Assembly (NCBI GenBank): GCA_013398175.1
Contig: VZRZ01002682.1
Coordinates: 29,025 to 93,024, forward strand
DNA: 64,000 bases
Origin: Climacteris rufus
Lineage: Eukaryota > Chordata > Aves > Passeriformes > Climacteridae
Reading direction: 5' to 3'
Below the pieces are notes generated by a model. The model was given only the letters and a program-made list of their open reading frames with translations. It searched no databases and had not been told where the DNA came from. The position numbers were made by a program, and so were the translations under genes. Position 1 is the first letter of the stretch. Each line of letters starts with the position of its first letter. Positions 1 through 11,180 of this stretch are shown one piece after another.

Positions 1-2892
1 TCCAGTTCCTCTTGCACTCTTGTCGTGCTTCCCAGTGACAGCCGTGACCTCTGGCTAGTCTAGACCTGCCAGGCTGAGCTTACACACCTGCCTGACTGAG
101 CTCTGCCTGCTTTCCTCACCTTGAGTTTTTATCTCTACCTCCCAACCATTTCCAAATAGCCAGAACCAGCACAGCACTGCCACAGCTTGTGCTTTTTCCA
201 CGCAGTTGTTCTGGCTGAGTTTCTCCTGTTGCACACAGGGGATGGAGCGTTCACCCACCACTTCCAGCAGCTCCAGCGAGCTCCCAGTGCAGTAACTCCG
301 CTCATCCCACCACCATTTTCACTCACCAGAAGATGATCCAATCACACATTTGGATGCTTGAACACCTTTTTTCTTTCCACCCTCCTTGTGTTTGCCTGGC
401 TAAAAGATCCAAACCCTGACGAGCTTGCAGCAGCGAGCAGGGCTGGATTTCCCGCTGTCCATAGCAGAGGGGTGGGATTGCAACCTGAGCGCTCACGGCT
501 CTTACTGTGCCCGTCAGCCTCGGGGGTTCCTTCGGAATTTGCGGCGCTTCTCCCACCTCTGTCTCGATGCCGAGGAGGCGGGGGGTCCGGGGGGTGCCCG
601 CTCGGCTCCGGTGGTCGCTAGATGTCAGCACGGCACCGCCAGCCCGGCCCGGGGATGCGACAGCCCCGGCCCCACAAACCCGCCCCGCTCCCGACGGGAC
701 AGACCCCATCCCAGCCAAACCCTCCCGGGGAGCACACAGGCCACCCGAACAAAAAACACACGGTCAGAGCGTGCTGGTCTCTCTTAAACCTCCTCCCTTC
801 CGATCTGTTCCAGAGATTTTGTTTCGTTCTACTTTCGATATCCAGATGTAGCTGATAAGGGTGGAGCCGTGTTTCTCAGCATTGCCCCCTCCTCTTTTCT
901 CATGGAAGAAAAAAATCTATCTGGGAGTTGGTCCCTCCGTTAAAAATGCTGTTATCCAGGTAAAAAAAGTTTTAAACAGAAAGTTAAAAGGCAGTCTTTG
1001 AAACTAATTTTATACATTTTGATCATAGATCTACCCCAAGCCCTGAGGTCTTCATCCACACGGGATGTGTAGCTCTGAGTGAAGGTTTTTGCTTTGTAGC
1101 TTTGTCCTATCCCGTTCCAGCCCTCCGGGCTTTCAGGCAGTGGGCACTGACATTGGAGATGCATGGTTTGGTTCCAGTGCACAGCTTTAGAACTGTGGCT
1201 GAAGTCGAAGAAAACACACAATTATTTTTATTATTTTCTCCCTCTCTGCACTAAAACTGAAATAAATTGTAGTCAAGTTCTTGCTGTAGTAACAGGTGCT
1301 ACAACCTCCAAATGTACTTTTTTTCTCTGGAAGGATGAGCACAGGCTCCAGGCTGCAGCTGAACCTGGGAGCTGGAGTAGTCCTGGAATAGCCCCAGCAG
1401 CAAAGGATGGGCAGAGGCTTTGGCAGGCTGTGCTCCTGCTTTGCTCCCTGTACGTGTTTCTCTTTGAAGACACTTTTGCCTTGACAAGTTAACAGAAAAC
1501 TCATGAATTTATGGAGTCAGATGTAGGGACTGCAGTTATCAAATCATTGATGCTGCCTTTTATTTATAAAATGTGACTTGAGTCTTAGTAAAGGTATGGG
1601 TCCTGCCTTGAGGAACATACAGTTACAATATTTATTATAATCACAGCAATGATAATCTGCTATTAATTATTAAATATTCACAACAAGTTTTGAATATGTA
1701 AACCACTGGAAGAAACAAATCCCATTTTAAAGTTGACAAATACTCAACAACACATGATAAAGTTATTTGCTGCTGCATACATCCATTTTTCCCCAAAGCA
1801 CTTGGAAGAGATTTTATTTTCTGCCATGTTCTTCCACAAGAATCACCCCCTTCTTCTATTTTTTTGTCTTCCTTTTTTGTTCTAGTCCAACATGTCAAAA
1901 TCTAAATTCCTGTTTCTCAGTTTTCAGTGAGAAACCAGGTTGAGCATTTTCAAAGATGCCTATTCGCAGCTGAAATTCGAGGGAGAAGTCCAAAGCAAAT
2001 TCTTCCATGTGCACTTTTTGGTAGCGCATTAAACCTGAATAGATTTCAGATTCATACAGGCTCCAAATTATTTATCTCAGCTGTGTGTTTTAGAATTACA
2101 TATAAAGCATCAAATGCTTCTGCTCTGTTCTCCTGTAGCAGATACACCTCCCAAGCTACCCTTCGGTGTTGGAATAACCCTTGAAGAACTAATCTGTTTA
2201 ATAAACCAGGGGAAAGTCTGTGCGAAAAGTGTTTGCTTCTAATTTTCAACCCACTTAGATGCACATGATATTCTTAGAAAGCTGGCAATACTTGCAGCAT
2301 GTCATTGCAACCAGAATTCCTGGAAGTTCATAACATCACTATTCCTTCCCATTGCAAGATCTTAACACATAACAAAAAAGTAAATTATTTCTAGCAGGAG
2401 ACAATCCTGCTTTTAACATTTCCTCTTTGTCTTTCTAATGGGAATTATTTATGCCAGTGATGATATTCTGGAACATGTCTCCATTTGTCTGTTATCACTT
2501 GGAGTGTGGGACTGACTCCAGAGATGAGCTGTGCTCACTTGTATTTGAAAGTCACAGTGAATATATAGAGTGTCACCATGAATATATAGAGTGATCTGTC
2601 CCAGGAGTGGCTAAGTGGTTCCATTCCCATAAAACAATTAAGTTACTAAAATCAGTAATTGGTCTTCATGGTTGGATAACCCTGATAAGGGGAGCAAAAG
2701 AGAGATGTGACCATATTGTAACATTCAAACACTGGAGGTGAGATAAGAGCAGATCAGTGAAAAGTGTGGTGGACAAACTTGCTGCACCCTCTGATGCCAG
2801 GCTCGGACAGAGCCAGTTTTATGGGCTCCACTCCTCCAAAAAGCAGAAGCACAACCTCCCAGCTGTACAGAGCACGGGCACAGCCTCACTGA
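1..2892. other. Intergenic flank left of BHLHE23
   Basis: No coding gene can be supported. The reading frames are short and none resembles a known protein. Besides the CpG-rich patch listed separately, the stretch is moderately AT-rich. At 2551-2592 it carries a 21-bp tandem duplication (two copies, 19 of 21 positions identical, core GAATATATAGAGT). I did not find the miR-124 mature sequence, which in human lies on this side of BHLHE23. Confidence 0.6.
520..745. promoter_or_regulatory. Small CpG-rich patch, possible orphan promoter
   Basis: About 225 bases carry roughly 25 CpG dinucleotides and are strongly GC-rich, while both flanks are ordinary, CpG-poor sequence. No gene start is recognisable beside it. 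In birds such isolated islands often mark promoters of long non-coding RNAs or distal regulatory elements. That role is inference; only the composition is seen. Confidence 0.4.
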
Positions 2893-3977
2893 GGCTGCAG
2901 CTCTGCAAGCACGAGTGAGGGTGAAAGTGTCACTGCACATCTCGGTGCTCTTGGCTCTGATGTGGAGAAGGAAGAGAGACAAGCTCGTCATTTCACGTTA
3001 GTGCACAGCACAGAGGGAGGTGATGGGAAGAGGACAAGCCAACTATGCTTTGGAGAGAGCCTGAGAAAAACAAACCACATTCTGGAAAAAGCCTCCTGTC
3101 ACTATTTACTACAGCAGATAACCTACCAGGTGCATCTGCAGCAACTGGTTGCCTCTGCCTGCAGGCAATACCCACCTGCTCGCATCAAGTGTCACTGCAC
3201 AGCATTCATCCCATCCTTTCTAAGCAGGCAGCTGAGGGGCCTGGACCAGGCACATGTCATGCATGGAAAAAGCCTGGAATGCCCTTATGCTATCTGTAAA
3301 ACAAACCTCAGTAATGTGAAGCAGTCTCTGAAGTCAAGAAAAGGAGAAAACTGGGACCTCTTTCGGTTGCAATTAAAGATTAGGCCCTTGTTGTCATCTC
3401 AGTGCAGGAATATGGGACTAAGCATCCCGATTGTCCTTCCCCAGGCAGCTCCCACCTTTGCCAGTGGCTGCCTTGGGTTCTCTTGGAGGTTCCTCCGTGG
3501 CCCAGACACCAGCAGTCACAGTGGTGATTCCTCCCACCCTCAGGCCATGGTGGGGTTTGTGTCCTGCCCAAGTGTTGTGCTCAGTTACTGGTACCCACAG
3601 CAGGGGAGGGCAGAGTCCCTTCAGAGAAGGGCTGGATCATCATGGATCTCACCTTTCCTGGCACATGGAAGGGAGAAACAATGTGACCCTCTCAAGAAAA
3701 TGGGAATAGACACAGCCTTTGCCCTGGAAATCTTCCAGCACAACAGGTGCCTCCTCTGTCATCCCCACCTAAATCACCATGACTGGATCTCAAGCTGTGC
3801 CCACAGCTGCCAACACCCTGTGTGCCCTGGTTCTTCCCTGTGCTTCCAGCATCCAGGGGCAGTGCCATACACAGAGGTGATGCTGCAGGTGTGGTGCTGC
3901 TCATGTTGGCAGTTTCTCCTGGGAAGGGAAGGGAAGGGAAGGGAAGGGAAGGGAAGGTTTGGGAACTGCCCTGCGAT
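2893..3977 (+). other. Unusually long stop-free frame running into an assembly gap
   Basis: The frame stays open for 361 codons, from just after a TGA at 2890-2892 until the gap begins at 3978. The first in-frame ATG is at 3259, so about 240 codons could follow a normal start. I recognise no domain or family. The product would be rich in Cys, His and Ser with no obvious signal peptide or membrane segments. After the gap the same frame crosses the BHLHE23 promoter and the first part of its coding region in a different frame, which is just GC-rich read-through. It may be an uncharacterised exon or a chance frame, and I lean to chance. Confidence 0.15.
3921..3957 (+). repeat. (GGGAA)n simple repeat at edge of gap
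   Basis: Seven perfect GGGAA units run from 3921 to 3955 and then decay. Four or more runs of three Gs spaced by two As fit a G-quadruplex motif. The assembly gap starts 20 bases further on, so the repeat or adjoining promoter GC content probably caused the break. Confidence 0.9.
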
Positions 3978-4096
3978 NNNNNNNNNNNNNNNNNNNNNNN
4001 NNNNNNNNNNNNNNNNNNNNNNNNNNNNNNNNNNNNNNNNNNNNNNNNNNNNNNNNNNNNNNNNNNNNNNNNNNNNNNNNNNNNNNNNNNNNNNNN
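3978..4096. other. Assembly gap (N run) in the BHLHE23 promoter
   Basis: 119 Ns lie between the GGGAA tract and the GC-rich core promoter. The proximal promoter of BHLHE23 is therefore incomplete here. The true length of the missing DNA is unknown. Confidence 0.95.
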
Positions 4097-4113
4097 GCGG
4101 CCCCTGTCGGCGA

Positions 4114-4120
4114 TATAAGT
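4114..4120 (+). promoter_or_regulatory. BHLHE23: TATA box of BHLHE23
   Basis: TATAAGT sits in a very GC-rich stretch 137 bases before the start codon. A TATA box usually lies about 30 bases before the transcription start, which would put the start near 4143 and leave a 5' leader of about 110 bases without an intron. The position of the transcription start is inferred. Confidence 0.6.
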
Positions 4121-4250
4121 GCGGCGGGGCCGTTCGGCGCTCACTGCCCGCCCCCAGCCCGGGCGCAGCGCCGAGCGGAGCGGAGCGGCGGGGCCGCCTC
4201 CTCCTCCTCCTCAGCGCCCAGGCAGCGGCGGCGGAGCGGCTTCCCCGGCC

Positions 4251-4925
4251 ATGGCCGAGCTCAAGTCGCTGGGCAGCGAGGCGTACCTGGCGCTGGCCCC
4301 GGGCTACGGCCCCTCGGCTTTCGCCTACGGGGCGGTGCGCGGCGGCACCGAGGGCCCGCGGGGCGCCTTCGCGGGCGGCGGCGGGGCGGACTTCCATCCC
4401 GGGGCGCTGGGCAAGTCGGCGGAGAGCAGCGGCGAGCAGAGCGGCGACGAGGAGGACGGCTTCGAGGCGGGCGTGAAGGGCGGCGCGGGCTTCGAGCGAG
4501 AGGCGAAGCTGAAGGGGGGAGCCCTGGGCAAGAAGCCCAAGGAGCAGCGCTCGCTGCGCCTCAGCATCAACGCGCGGGAGCGGCGGCGGATGCACGACCT
4601 GAACGACGCGCTGGACGGGCTGCGCTCCGTCATCCCCTACGCCCACAGCCCCTCGGTGCGGAAACTCTCCAAAATCGCCACGCTGCTCCTGGCCAAGAAC
4701 TACATCCTCATGCAGGCGCAGGCCCTGGAGGAGATGCGGCGGCTGGTGGCCTACCTGAACCAGGGCCAGGCGCTGAGCGCCCCGCTGCCCGCCACCCTCA
4801 ACCCCTTCGGACAGTCGCCCGTGTACCCCTTCGGCGGCGCGGCCGTGCCCGGCTGCCCCGAGAAATGCACTGCCTTCACAGGAGCCGCCTCCGCCCTCTG
4901 CAAACACTGTAACGACAAGCCTTGA
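4251..4925 (+). CDS. BHLHE23: BHLHE23, class E basic helix-loop-helix protein 23 (Beta4)
   Basis: A complete single-exon coding sequence of 224 residues. The start was chosen because GCCATGG is an ideal Kozak site and MAELKSL matches the start of mammalian BHLHE23; the paralogue BHLHE22 begins differently. Residues 30-55 are a Gly/Ala-rich linker, followed by an acidic SSGEQSGDEED segment (59-69). The bHLH domain spans about 101-168. Its basic region reads NARERRRM (107-114), with Glu110 and Arg113 placed to contact an E-box, and helix 2 includes KIATLLLAKNYI. The tail has four cysteines (202, 206, 217, 220) and ends in CKHCNDKP. Family knowledge: a nuclear, Olig-related transcriptional repressor needed for rod bipolar cell maturation in mouse retina. 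It converges on SLC17A9, as in human. The coding region lies in a CpG island. Identification is firm. Confidence 0.96.
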   Translation: MAELKSLGSEAYLALAPGYGPSAFAYGAVRGGTEGPRGAFAGGGGADFHPGALGKSAESSGEQSGDEEDGFEAGVKGGAGFEREAKLKGGALGKKPKEQRSLRLSINARERRRMHDLNDALDGLRSVIPYAHSPSVRKLSKIATLLLAKNYILMQAQALEEMRRLVAYLNQGQALSAPLPATLNPFGQSPVYPFGGAAVPGCPEKCTAFTGAASALCKHCNDKP

Positions 4926-5790
4926 CTTCTGCCTTCTTCGGGCTTTTCCTTTCTTTTGGTTTTTTTGTTGTTCGGTTGTTGTTTTGGTTTTGGTTTGTTT
5001 TTTTTTTTTTTTTCTGTGCACTTTTCTTTCCACTGCCATCAGCCCTGGCTTCCTTCCATCAGTTAAGTCTGGGTTTTCTTTTTTGTTCTTCTCTTAAATA
5101 CCCCCCTCCCCATTTGGAAATATTTGGCAGTTCACGTGGACCCCCAAAACACCCACTTTCTACTTTATTTAGTTCCCACACACACACACAACTTCATCTG
5201 TAGAGTTATTTCCTTCCCAGCCTGTCAGTGGATTGTGAGCATAATGTTGCTTTTCGCTTGCTCTGAGCTACAAAGTTTTTGAGCAGTTTTGAAACAAAAC
5301 TATAGAAAAACAGAGAGGGAGAGAGATCTGGAAATGGAAACCTCAGTGAGTTTGCTTTGGCATGATCAGCCTGTGTTTAAAATAGATTCAAAGGAGGGAG
5401 GGGAAGCAAAATCCAGCTGCAAACTATGCAATGTTTCAGAATCATGGGTGGAGGGTTCTGTGTAGCCAGCTGGGGTTGGACTGCACCCGCGAATCCAAAT
5501 GGAAATCATTTGGTCAGCTCATGGGAGGGGGAAAGTTCAGTGCTCTTGCTAAAACAATTGATGCTTCAAAGTAAGATGCTTTTTTTTTCTTTCTCTTAAA
5601 AAAATTATCCCGTTCTTGGACTGAGAGGAACCTGTGATTGTATGCTAATGCTTGCTGTTTGCCTGTTTCTCAGCTTGGTTAAGTTTTCCAGATGATTTTC
5701 CAAAGTCATTGCTCATCATGATAAACAAAGCGAAAGGTCACTTAACATATTTATATGTATTTATAATAAATAAAAGACATGAATAACCAC
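4926..5790 (+). other. BHLHE23: BHLHE23 3' untranslated region
   Basis: From the TGA to just past the two AATAAA signals there is no reading frame of interest. It opens with a G/T-rich simple tract (about 4950-5013, ending in a long T run) and has a short CA repeat at about 5177-5190. The end position is inferred from the polyadenylation signals. Confidence 0.6.
5765..5774 (+). terminator. BHLHE23: Overlapping polyadenylation signals of BHLHE23
   Basis: Two canonical AATAAA hexamers overlap (5765-5770 and 5769-5774), about 840 bases after the stop codon. A T-rich stretch follows near 5790. No earlier canonical hexamer was noticed in the 3' untranslated region. Confidence 0.65.
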
Positions 5791-6428
5791 TTTTTCTGTC
5801 CTACATGTCTCTAAAACCAGCAGGCAGTCCCTACAAAACCCCTGCTGAAGTCAGGTAAAGCGGAGATGGACACGGCAGGAGCAGCTGTGTGAACTTAGGG
5901 GAATGATCGCAATACTTGGAAAAAGCTTGTGGATATTCAGCTCCTTATCAGCAGGGATTTGCTTTTTTTCTCCAGTTTCTCATGAATCATGAGCACACAA
6001 AAAAAAATGTTGCTTATGTCTGACACTGAGTTAAGCAGGTTGGGATTTAGCTGGTGTATTGTGACACTTGCAGGGGAATGCTGTGCCCTGAAAGTGGTGT
6101 TTGACTGGGGTTATTGTAGCAGGAGATTAGCTCTGAGGACACCCATGGAAAACATGGCACGGAAGGAAATCACTTAAAGACTCTGCTTATCCCTTTGGCT
6201 TGGTTTTCTGTTCTATCTACAGCTTGACCCTAGACCTACACGTGGGGTTTGGGCCACTTAATATCCTGACTGAACTAATAATCTCTTGCCAATATTGACT
6301 GTGTTTGTGCAAGTTACAAAGCGAGTCTCTCGCTGGCTGAGCTTTCGGTGTCGCTCGTGTTGGTTTACTTTGGTTTTCTGGTTTATGTTGTTCAACGCTT
6401 TGGTGCCTTGTATGCTTCACTAGTCATT

Positions 6429-6452
6429 ATATAATAATAATAATAATAATAT
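6429..6452 (+). repeat. (ATA)n microsatellite
   Basis: About seven TAA/ATA units sit in AT-rich sequence. The tract is short and nearly perfect. Confidence 0.8.
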
Positions 6453-7854
6453 AATTGAGGTGCATTCAGTGCTTTCTGTTCAGATTGGAAATACTCACCC
6501 AATGTCAGAGCAACCACGTAAACTGGTACAGTCGCAGCCTCGGGGGCTCGAGCTGTCCGTGGCCATTTGTGTTAGGAGTGGGGTGTAACTATTTAGGGTT
6601 ATTAAACCAATTTCCATGCCTGTCTCTAGTGTTATGCTAATTTGAAAAGGACTGCCATCCCTCTGAAGCGCTTGTCCATGGCACTTAATTTTAATTAATA
6701 CATTTCCAAAAGACTTTTTGTGTTTGGAAAACGAAGTGTGTGATTAAGCCTTATTCATAAAGACATATGTTTAAAACTGGTTCCTGCTCATTTCCATTTT
6801 TATATCTTCATTTATTTTCTGTGACTAAAAGAAAGGAAAAAAGAGTAGTTTTACAGAACAGTTTATCTCTTGTACCTTTTTCCATAAAAGAAAATTTTGA
6901 TAATACTCTTAAAAGGTGTCTGATGAAGCAAAAGCCGACCAAAACCCCTACTGAAGCAAAAATGACTGGAAACTGCAGATCAGCAAAGGTCACTTAAAAT
7001 TTTGCAGACTGAGTTGTTGCTGAAAAATATTTCAAAAAAACAAACCAAAAGGCCAGTTTAACAGAGAACCATTTTTAAGTAGAGTTATATTACTTTTGGT
7101 TAAAATTAGAGAAGCTTGAGCAGTTGAGAATATTTAAATGGAGATTAGCTTAACTGTTCATTTTTCACCAAAACTAAAATAGTTGGAGAATAAAGTATTT
7201 AACAGTTTAATATTTAATCTGAGTTTGGTTTGGTTAAAGGCTTAGCGCTAAAAATAATGGAATTTGTAATTGCTTCTTTGTCAAATAATTATGGCCCCCC
7301 CAAAAAGTCTCACTAATTTCAGAGCCTAAAAATTCTTCATAGTCTTAAAGACAAGCTATTTTTGGAACAATGGATTTCAGTACAGTGATGGTTTTAAATA
7401 TCTTCCTTTCATTTATGTCAGTAAAAACTTGTTCATACTATCATATTTACCTAGAATCCTAAAATTCCACCTTCTGAGAGTCTTTGGAATATTTAGAAGG
7501 CTCTTCAAGAGTGCACTTGGAATTAAATGATCTCAGGAGGCTAAGTATGGAATTTCAAACACAGAAGAAAAAATCTGAATTAAAAAATAAAAATTGATAG
7601 GAAAAAAAGCAAGCTTGAGTATCTAAGTGCTGTTAAAAGGCCAGATATTAAAAACAAGTGTAGAATTTATCAAAGCCATACTAAAGGCTCTTGTAAATAA
7701 TTTTTAAAATTAACCTTAAAGTACAGCATTTTGAATTCAAAAGGAAAAAGAAGATTAATCATAACTTGTCCTGCAACAAACAATGTTCAGCTCAAAGGAA
7801 GTTGAGTAACTTCTCAGTTAATCTGAAAGTTCACTCCTGTGAGCCGCTTCTGCC

Positions 7855-7985
7855 CACCCTGGGCTCGCAGGGCTTTCAGTCCCACAGAGGTGACGCCCGT
7901 TCCGAGCCCTGCGATTTCCCTGGCAGGGAGGCTTCTGTTCCGAGGTGATTTACACTGTGCTGAGACGCTGCTAAAACTGCTACCA
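7855..7985. promoter_or_regulatory. CpG-bearing GC patch within AT-rich DNA
   Basis: Roughly eight CpGs fall in about 110 bases, between flanks almost without CpG. This may be a regulatory element in the BHLHE23 downstream region. Only the composition is seen; the role is a guess. Confidence 0.25.
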
Positions 7986-10902
7986 AGTGAATGCCTAATA
8001 CTTCTCAAAGATGATTTTGTTGGGAGGGGATAAACGAGCATCTGACTACTGCATTTGTGTGTGTGAAGCATCAGTGCTAACCCTGCAGATGTGCATGGTT
8101 ATCCAAGGATGAGCTCCTGTAACTTGTCATTTGTTTTTTCCCCTTCTCTGGCATATGAGAAAAAAAATCAACTTATTTTGTGTACCATGTAAGGTTTTAA
8201 GTGTGTGCTTCCATTCGGTGTTTCAGAGAATATAAAGGGAGGACTTAAAAAAGACTCAAGATCTTTTTTTTTCTGCTCAAATGTTCTTGTTATGATGCCT
8301 GCCTTTTTTTTTTTTCTGAAAAGGGTTTATTGTGTATTCTCAGATGGAACTGAAATACAGGTAATGTGTTCTAATGTACTTATTATCTTGCTATGTTCAT
8401 ACTTGGAAGAAAATATACTGCCAACTTTTAATTAAATATAATATATTGTTTTCTAAACTCAGTTTTTCTTTGAACTTCAAGACTGAGCAGCAAGAGGTGT
8501 CATAAAGAGGAAAAGCTGTTTCGCTGTCTGTTGCCTTTTTTAACTTGTGTAATTCTGGTCAATAACCCAAACAAAGGTTTTACTAACCAATATATATAAT
8601 GTCACTAACAGGGAGTTGGAAACTGCTGTCAGCCTGCACTGCATCAGCCCAAGTTTAACGTTAGCAGCCTTGAGCCTGCAAGGTAAAATGTTCTTTAACC
8701 AAACACAGGGAAGCAACAGGTTTGAAGATGGAGGGCCCGGAAGGCAGCTGTCTACTTCAGATACCAGCAAAAACTTAAATCAGTTGGAGTTCCTGGAAAG
8801 AAGCTGTGAGAATCATGCAGCTTTCCTTGTCCTTTGATCCATACCACTGATTTTGTGACATTCTGTCACAATATCTGAATACTGCTGCACGCTGAGCACG
8901 TTCCTGAGACTTTAGGAAGTGATTGCTTATTGTTCTCAGATCACTTTTTGCTATTGTTCTTTGCATAGACATTTATGTAATTCCTGTTTTATAAGGTCAT
9001 TTGTCATTTTTCAGGGTGAAATGAACATAGGGCCTGAGCCTCATGCAGTTTTGCTAATTGGCAGCGTTTCTGGTGATAATGGTGACAGCAAATGGGGCCC
9101 GATGCTCCAGAGCACAGTGGTGCTTTCTGAACCCAACAAGCCACCTTTGAGAGGCTCCAGAGGCCCAGAAAAAAGTGTACAAGTTTTGTCCCATTACTGT
9201 ATGAGCCTTGTAGCATGTGCAAAGTGTAGGGCACGATGGATTTAATTTAAAAGCTTTCTTAGTTCTTCAGCCCAGACCTCGTTGACAGCAAGTCGAGAGT
9301 GATGGCGCATCCCACCAGGCTGAGTCCTGCATGCAGCAGGTTTCCAGCCCAGTTTGCCACAGCTGGAATTATTTAGTGCACATTTTAGGAGAACAAAACC
9401 AAGCATTCCACACTGCACTTCTATAGTGTTATGTTCATCAAGCGTGTTCCTTGGATGGACTCTTGAAAACAAGGGGTCGGACTCTGCAGCGTTACTGGAA
9501 TTTATTTTACCTGTGCTTGTTCCTTGCCATGTGAGTTATCAGCAGAGAAATCATTGCTTTGATCTAACGAGGTGAAAAGGCTTCTAAAGAAAACTAAAAT
9601 ACGCCAACCAATATTTTCAATTTTCAAAACTGCTTTTGTGATCTGCCATTTGATAGAATTTTGATTAGTATTGCACAGTAGAAAAGTTGGGGTATTTTTG
9701 TTTTCACTAATCCTGATTAAGGCTAGAAAAGACTCTTGATTACAGTAATTTTAATAATGTAAATTTGTTTGTGATATGTCTTTAGGCTTTAATCCCCTTT
9801 GGCATTCCATTCAAAGGGAGATGAAAATTTCAGGGATTTATAACATTTAAATCAGTCATTCCATGAATGTTTCTCAGGCGGTTTTCCTTTTACCTGAAAT
9901 AAAAAAGTACCTAAATGGGTATGTAACATATTTTGTGATCAGATTAAAAAAACATTTGCATGTGGTTTTCGGGGGAAAATAGCTTAATATCAAGCATTTT
10001 CTCTTTACAATAAAGTATATGTGCATAAGAGAAAATGGAACCAATTATCAAAACAAATAATGTATTTGAGATCTTTGCCTTTCTTTCAGATGTTTTGAAG
10101 TATGATTTTCACCAAGGATTTTATATAATCTTTTGATAATCAAAATTCACATTAATTCTTTTAGCCATTATCCCAAATTTTTATTTCTATTTGTATTTAT
10201 AAGTACAGTTTTTAGATTATTCTTTTTTTTTAAATAGTCCTAGCTTCACTTAACAATAGTAAAATTGAGTTAATGTTTTTTCCTGAAACACTGAGCAGTT
10301 TTGAGCAAAACCCTTGTACTTCTTTAAGGCCAAATAGATTAATTTTTAAGTATTAGCATTAAAATAAATTAATTTATAGACATATTTAGCCAAGCTGATT
10401 CAGGCTGAAAATAAAGAAGGTTATTTTTTGCCATACTTAAGGCAGTGAAATTTGTAGAACAAAGACTTGCAGAAGACAAACCACAAGTACTTAAGGTCTG
10501 ACAACACAGAGAAGGAGACCGTGCTGGTTTTCAACCTCCTTGCTCTGGTGAAACAGTTAAAATATATCTATATTTAAATTATTTAACAGCCTCTTTTAAT
10601 TTTTAAGTCTTTCAATTCATCAGTGATTCATGTTCATTAAAATTTGCTTTGTTAATGCCATTTGTATTTGCTTAATTCCTCTTCCCCCACGCTAACATTA
10701 ATGTTCTGTGTGTTTATGTGTATCGATACGGAATTGTACTACGAATATAACCCAACCTTCCTCAGCTACCAATGGGGGGAAAAAAAAACTATCTGCTCTT
10801 TTTGCCTTAAGTATTTCAAAGGGAAAAACATGGCTGAGCAAAAAAACATCACCCCAGTTTTTCCTCCAAGCCCACTTTTGTCTAAAGTAATGAGGCCATA
10901 GT

Positions 10903-11180
10903 CAGTTGGCTCCGAAGAGCGTCGTGATTTAGTGTGACGTACAGTGAATCATTGCAGATCCATTCGGACTGCATTCGTTATTTTAATGAGACACAGGCAA
11001 ATCTGTTTTTTGGCCGCAAACCTTAAGATGCAAGCATAATGTGAAATGGTTGTTGATTGCCACAAGGCAACTGACATTACGGATTTTTATCGCCATCATT
11101 ATGCGCTTTAAAACTCGCCACATCCCAAGATATTTAGCCCCTTCCCTTCCCTCCCGTAAATGACAGGGAAGCCACAACAC
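10903..11180. promoter_or_regulatory. Candidate conserved enhancer block A
   Basis: About a dozen CpGs survive in otherwise AT-rich sequence, together with a CRE-like TGACGT (10935-10940) and homeodomain-like TTTTAATGAG. Retained CpGs and densely packed factor sites are typical of constrained non-coding DNA near developmental transcription factor genes. The likely target would be BHLHE23, about 6 kb away. This is inference from texture only. Confidence 0.3.

Larger units (their letters stand above)
5791..10902. other. Gene-poor AT-rich intergenic DNA
   Basis: I see no gene here. The sequence is AT-rich, with many short A or T runs, an ATA/TAA microsatellite at about 6429-6452 and one CpG-containing patch at 7855-7985. 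Reading frames are all under about 110 codons and look random. Confidence 0.6.

Noticed and set aside
1..4096. Presence of miR-124-3, expected somewhere on this side of BHLHE23 in human
   Set aside because: I looked for the mature sequence and its reverse complement and did not find it in the window; it would lie further left.
3774..5039. A 421-codon - strand frame antisense to BHLHE23
   Set aside because: It is the GC-rich shadow of the BHLHE23 coding sequence and crosses the gap; its product is low-complexity Arg/Ala/Gly.
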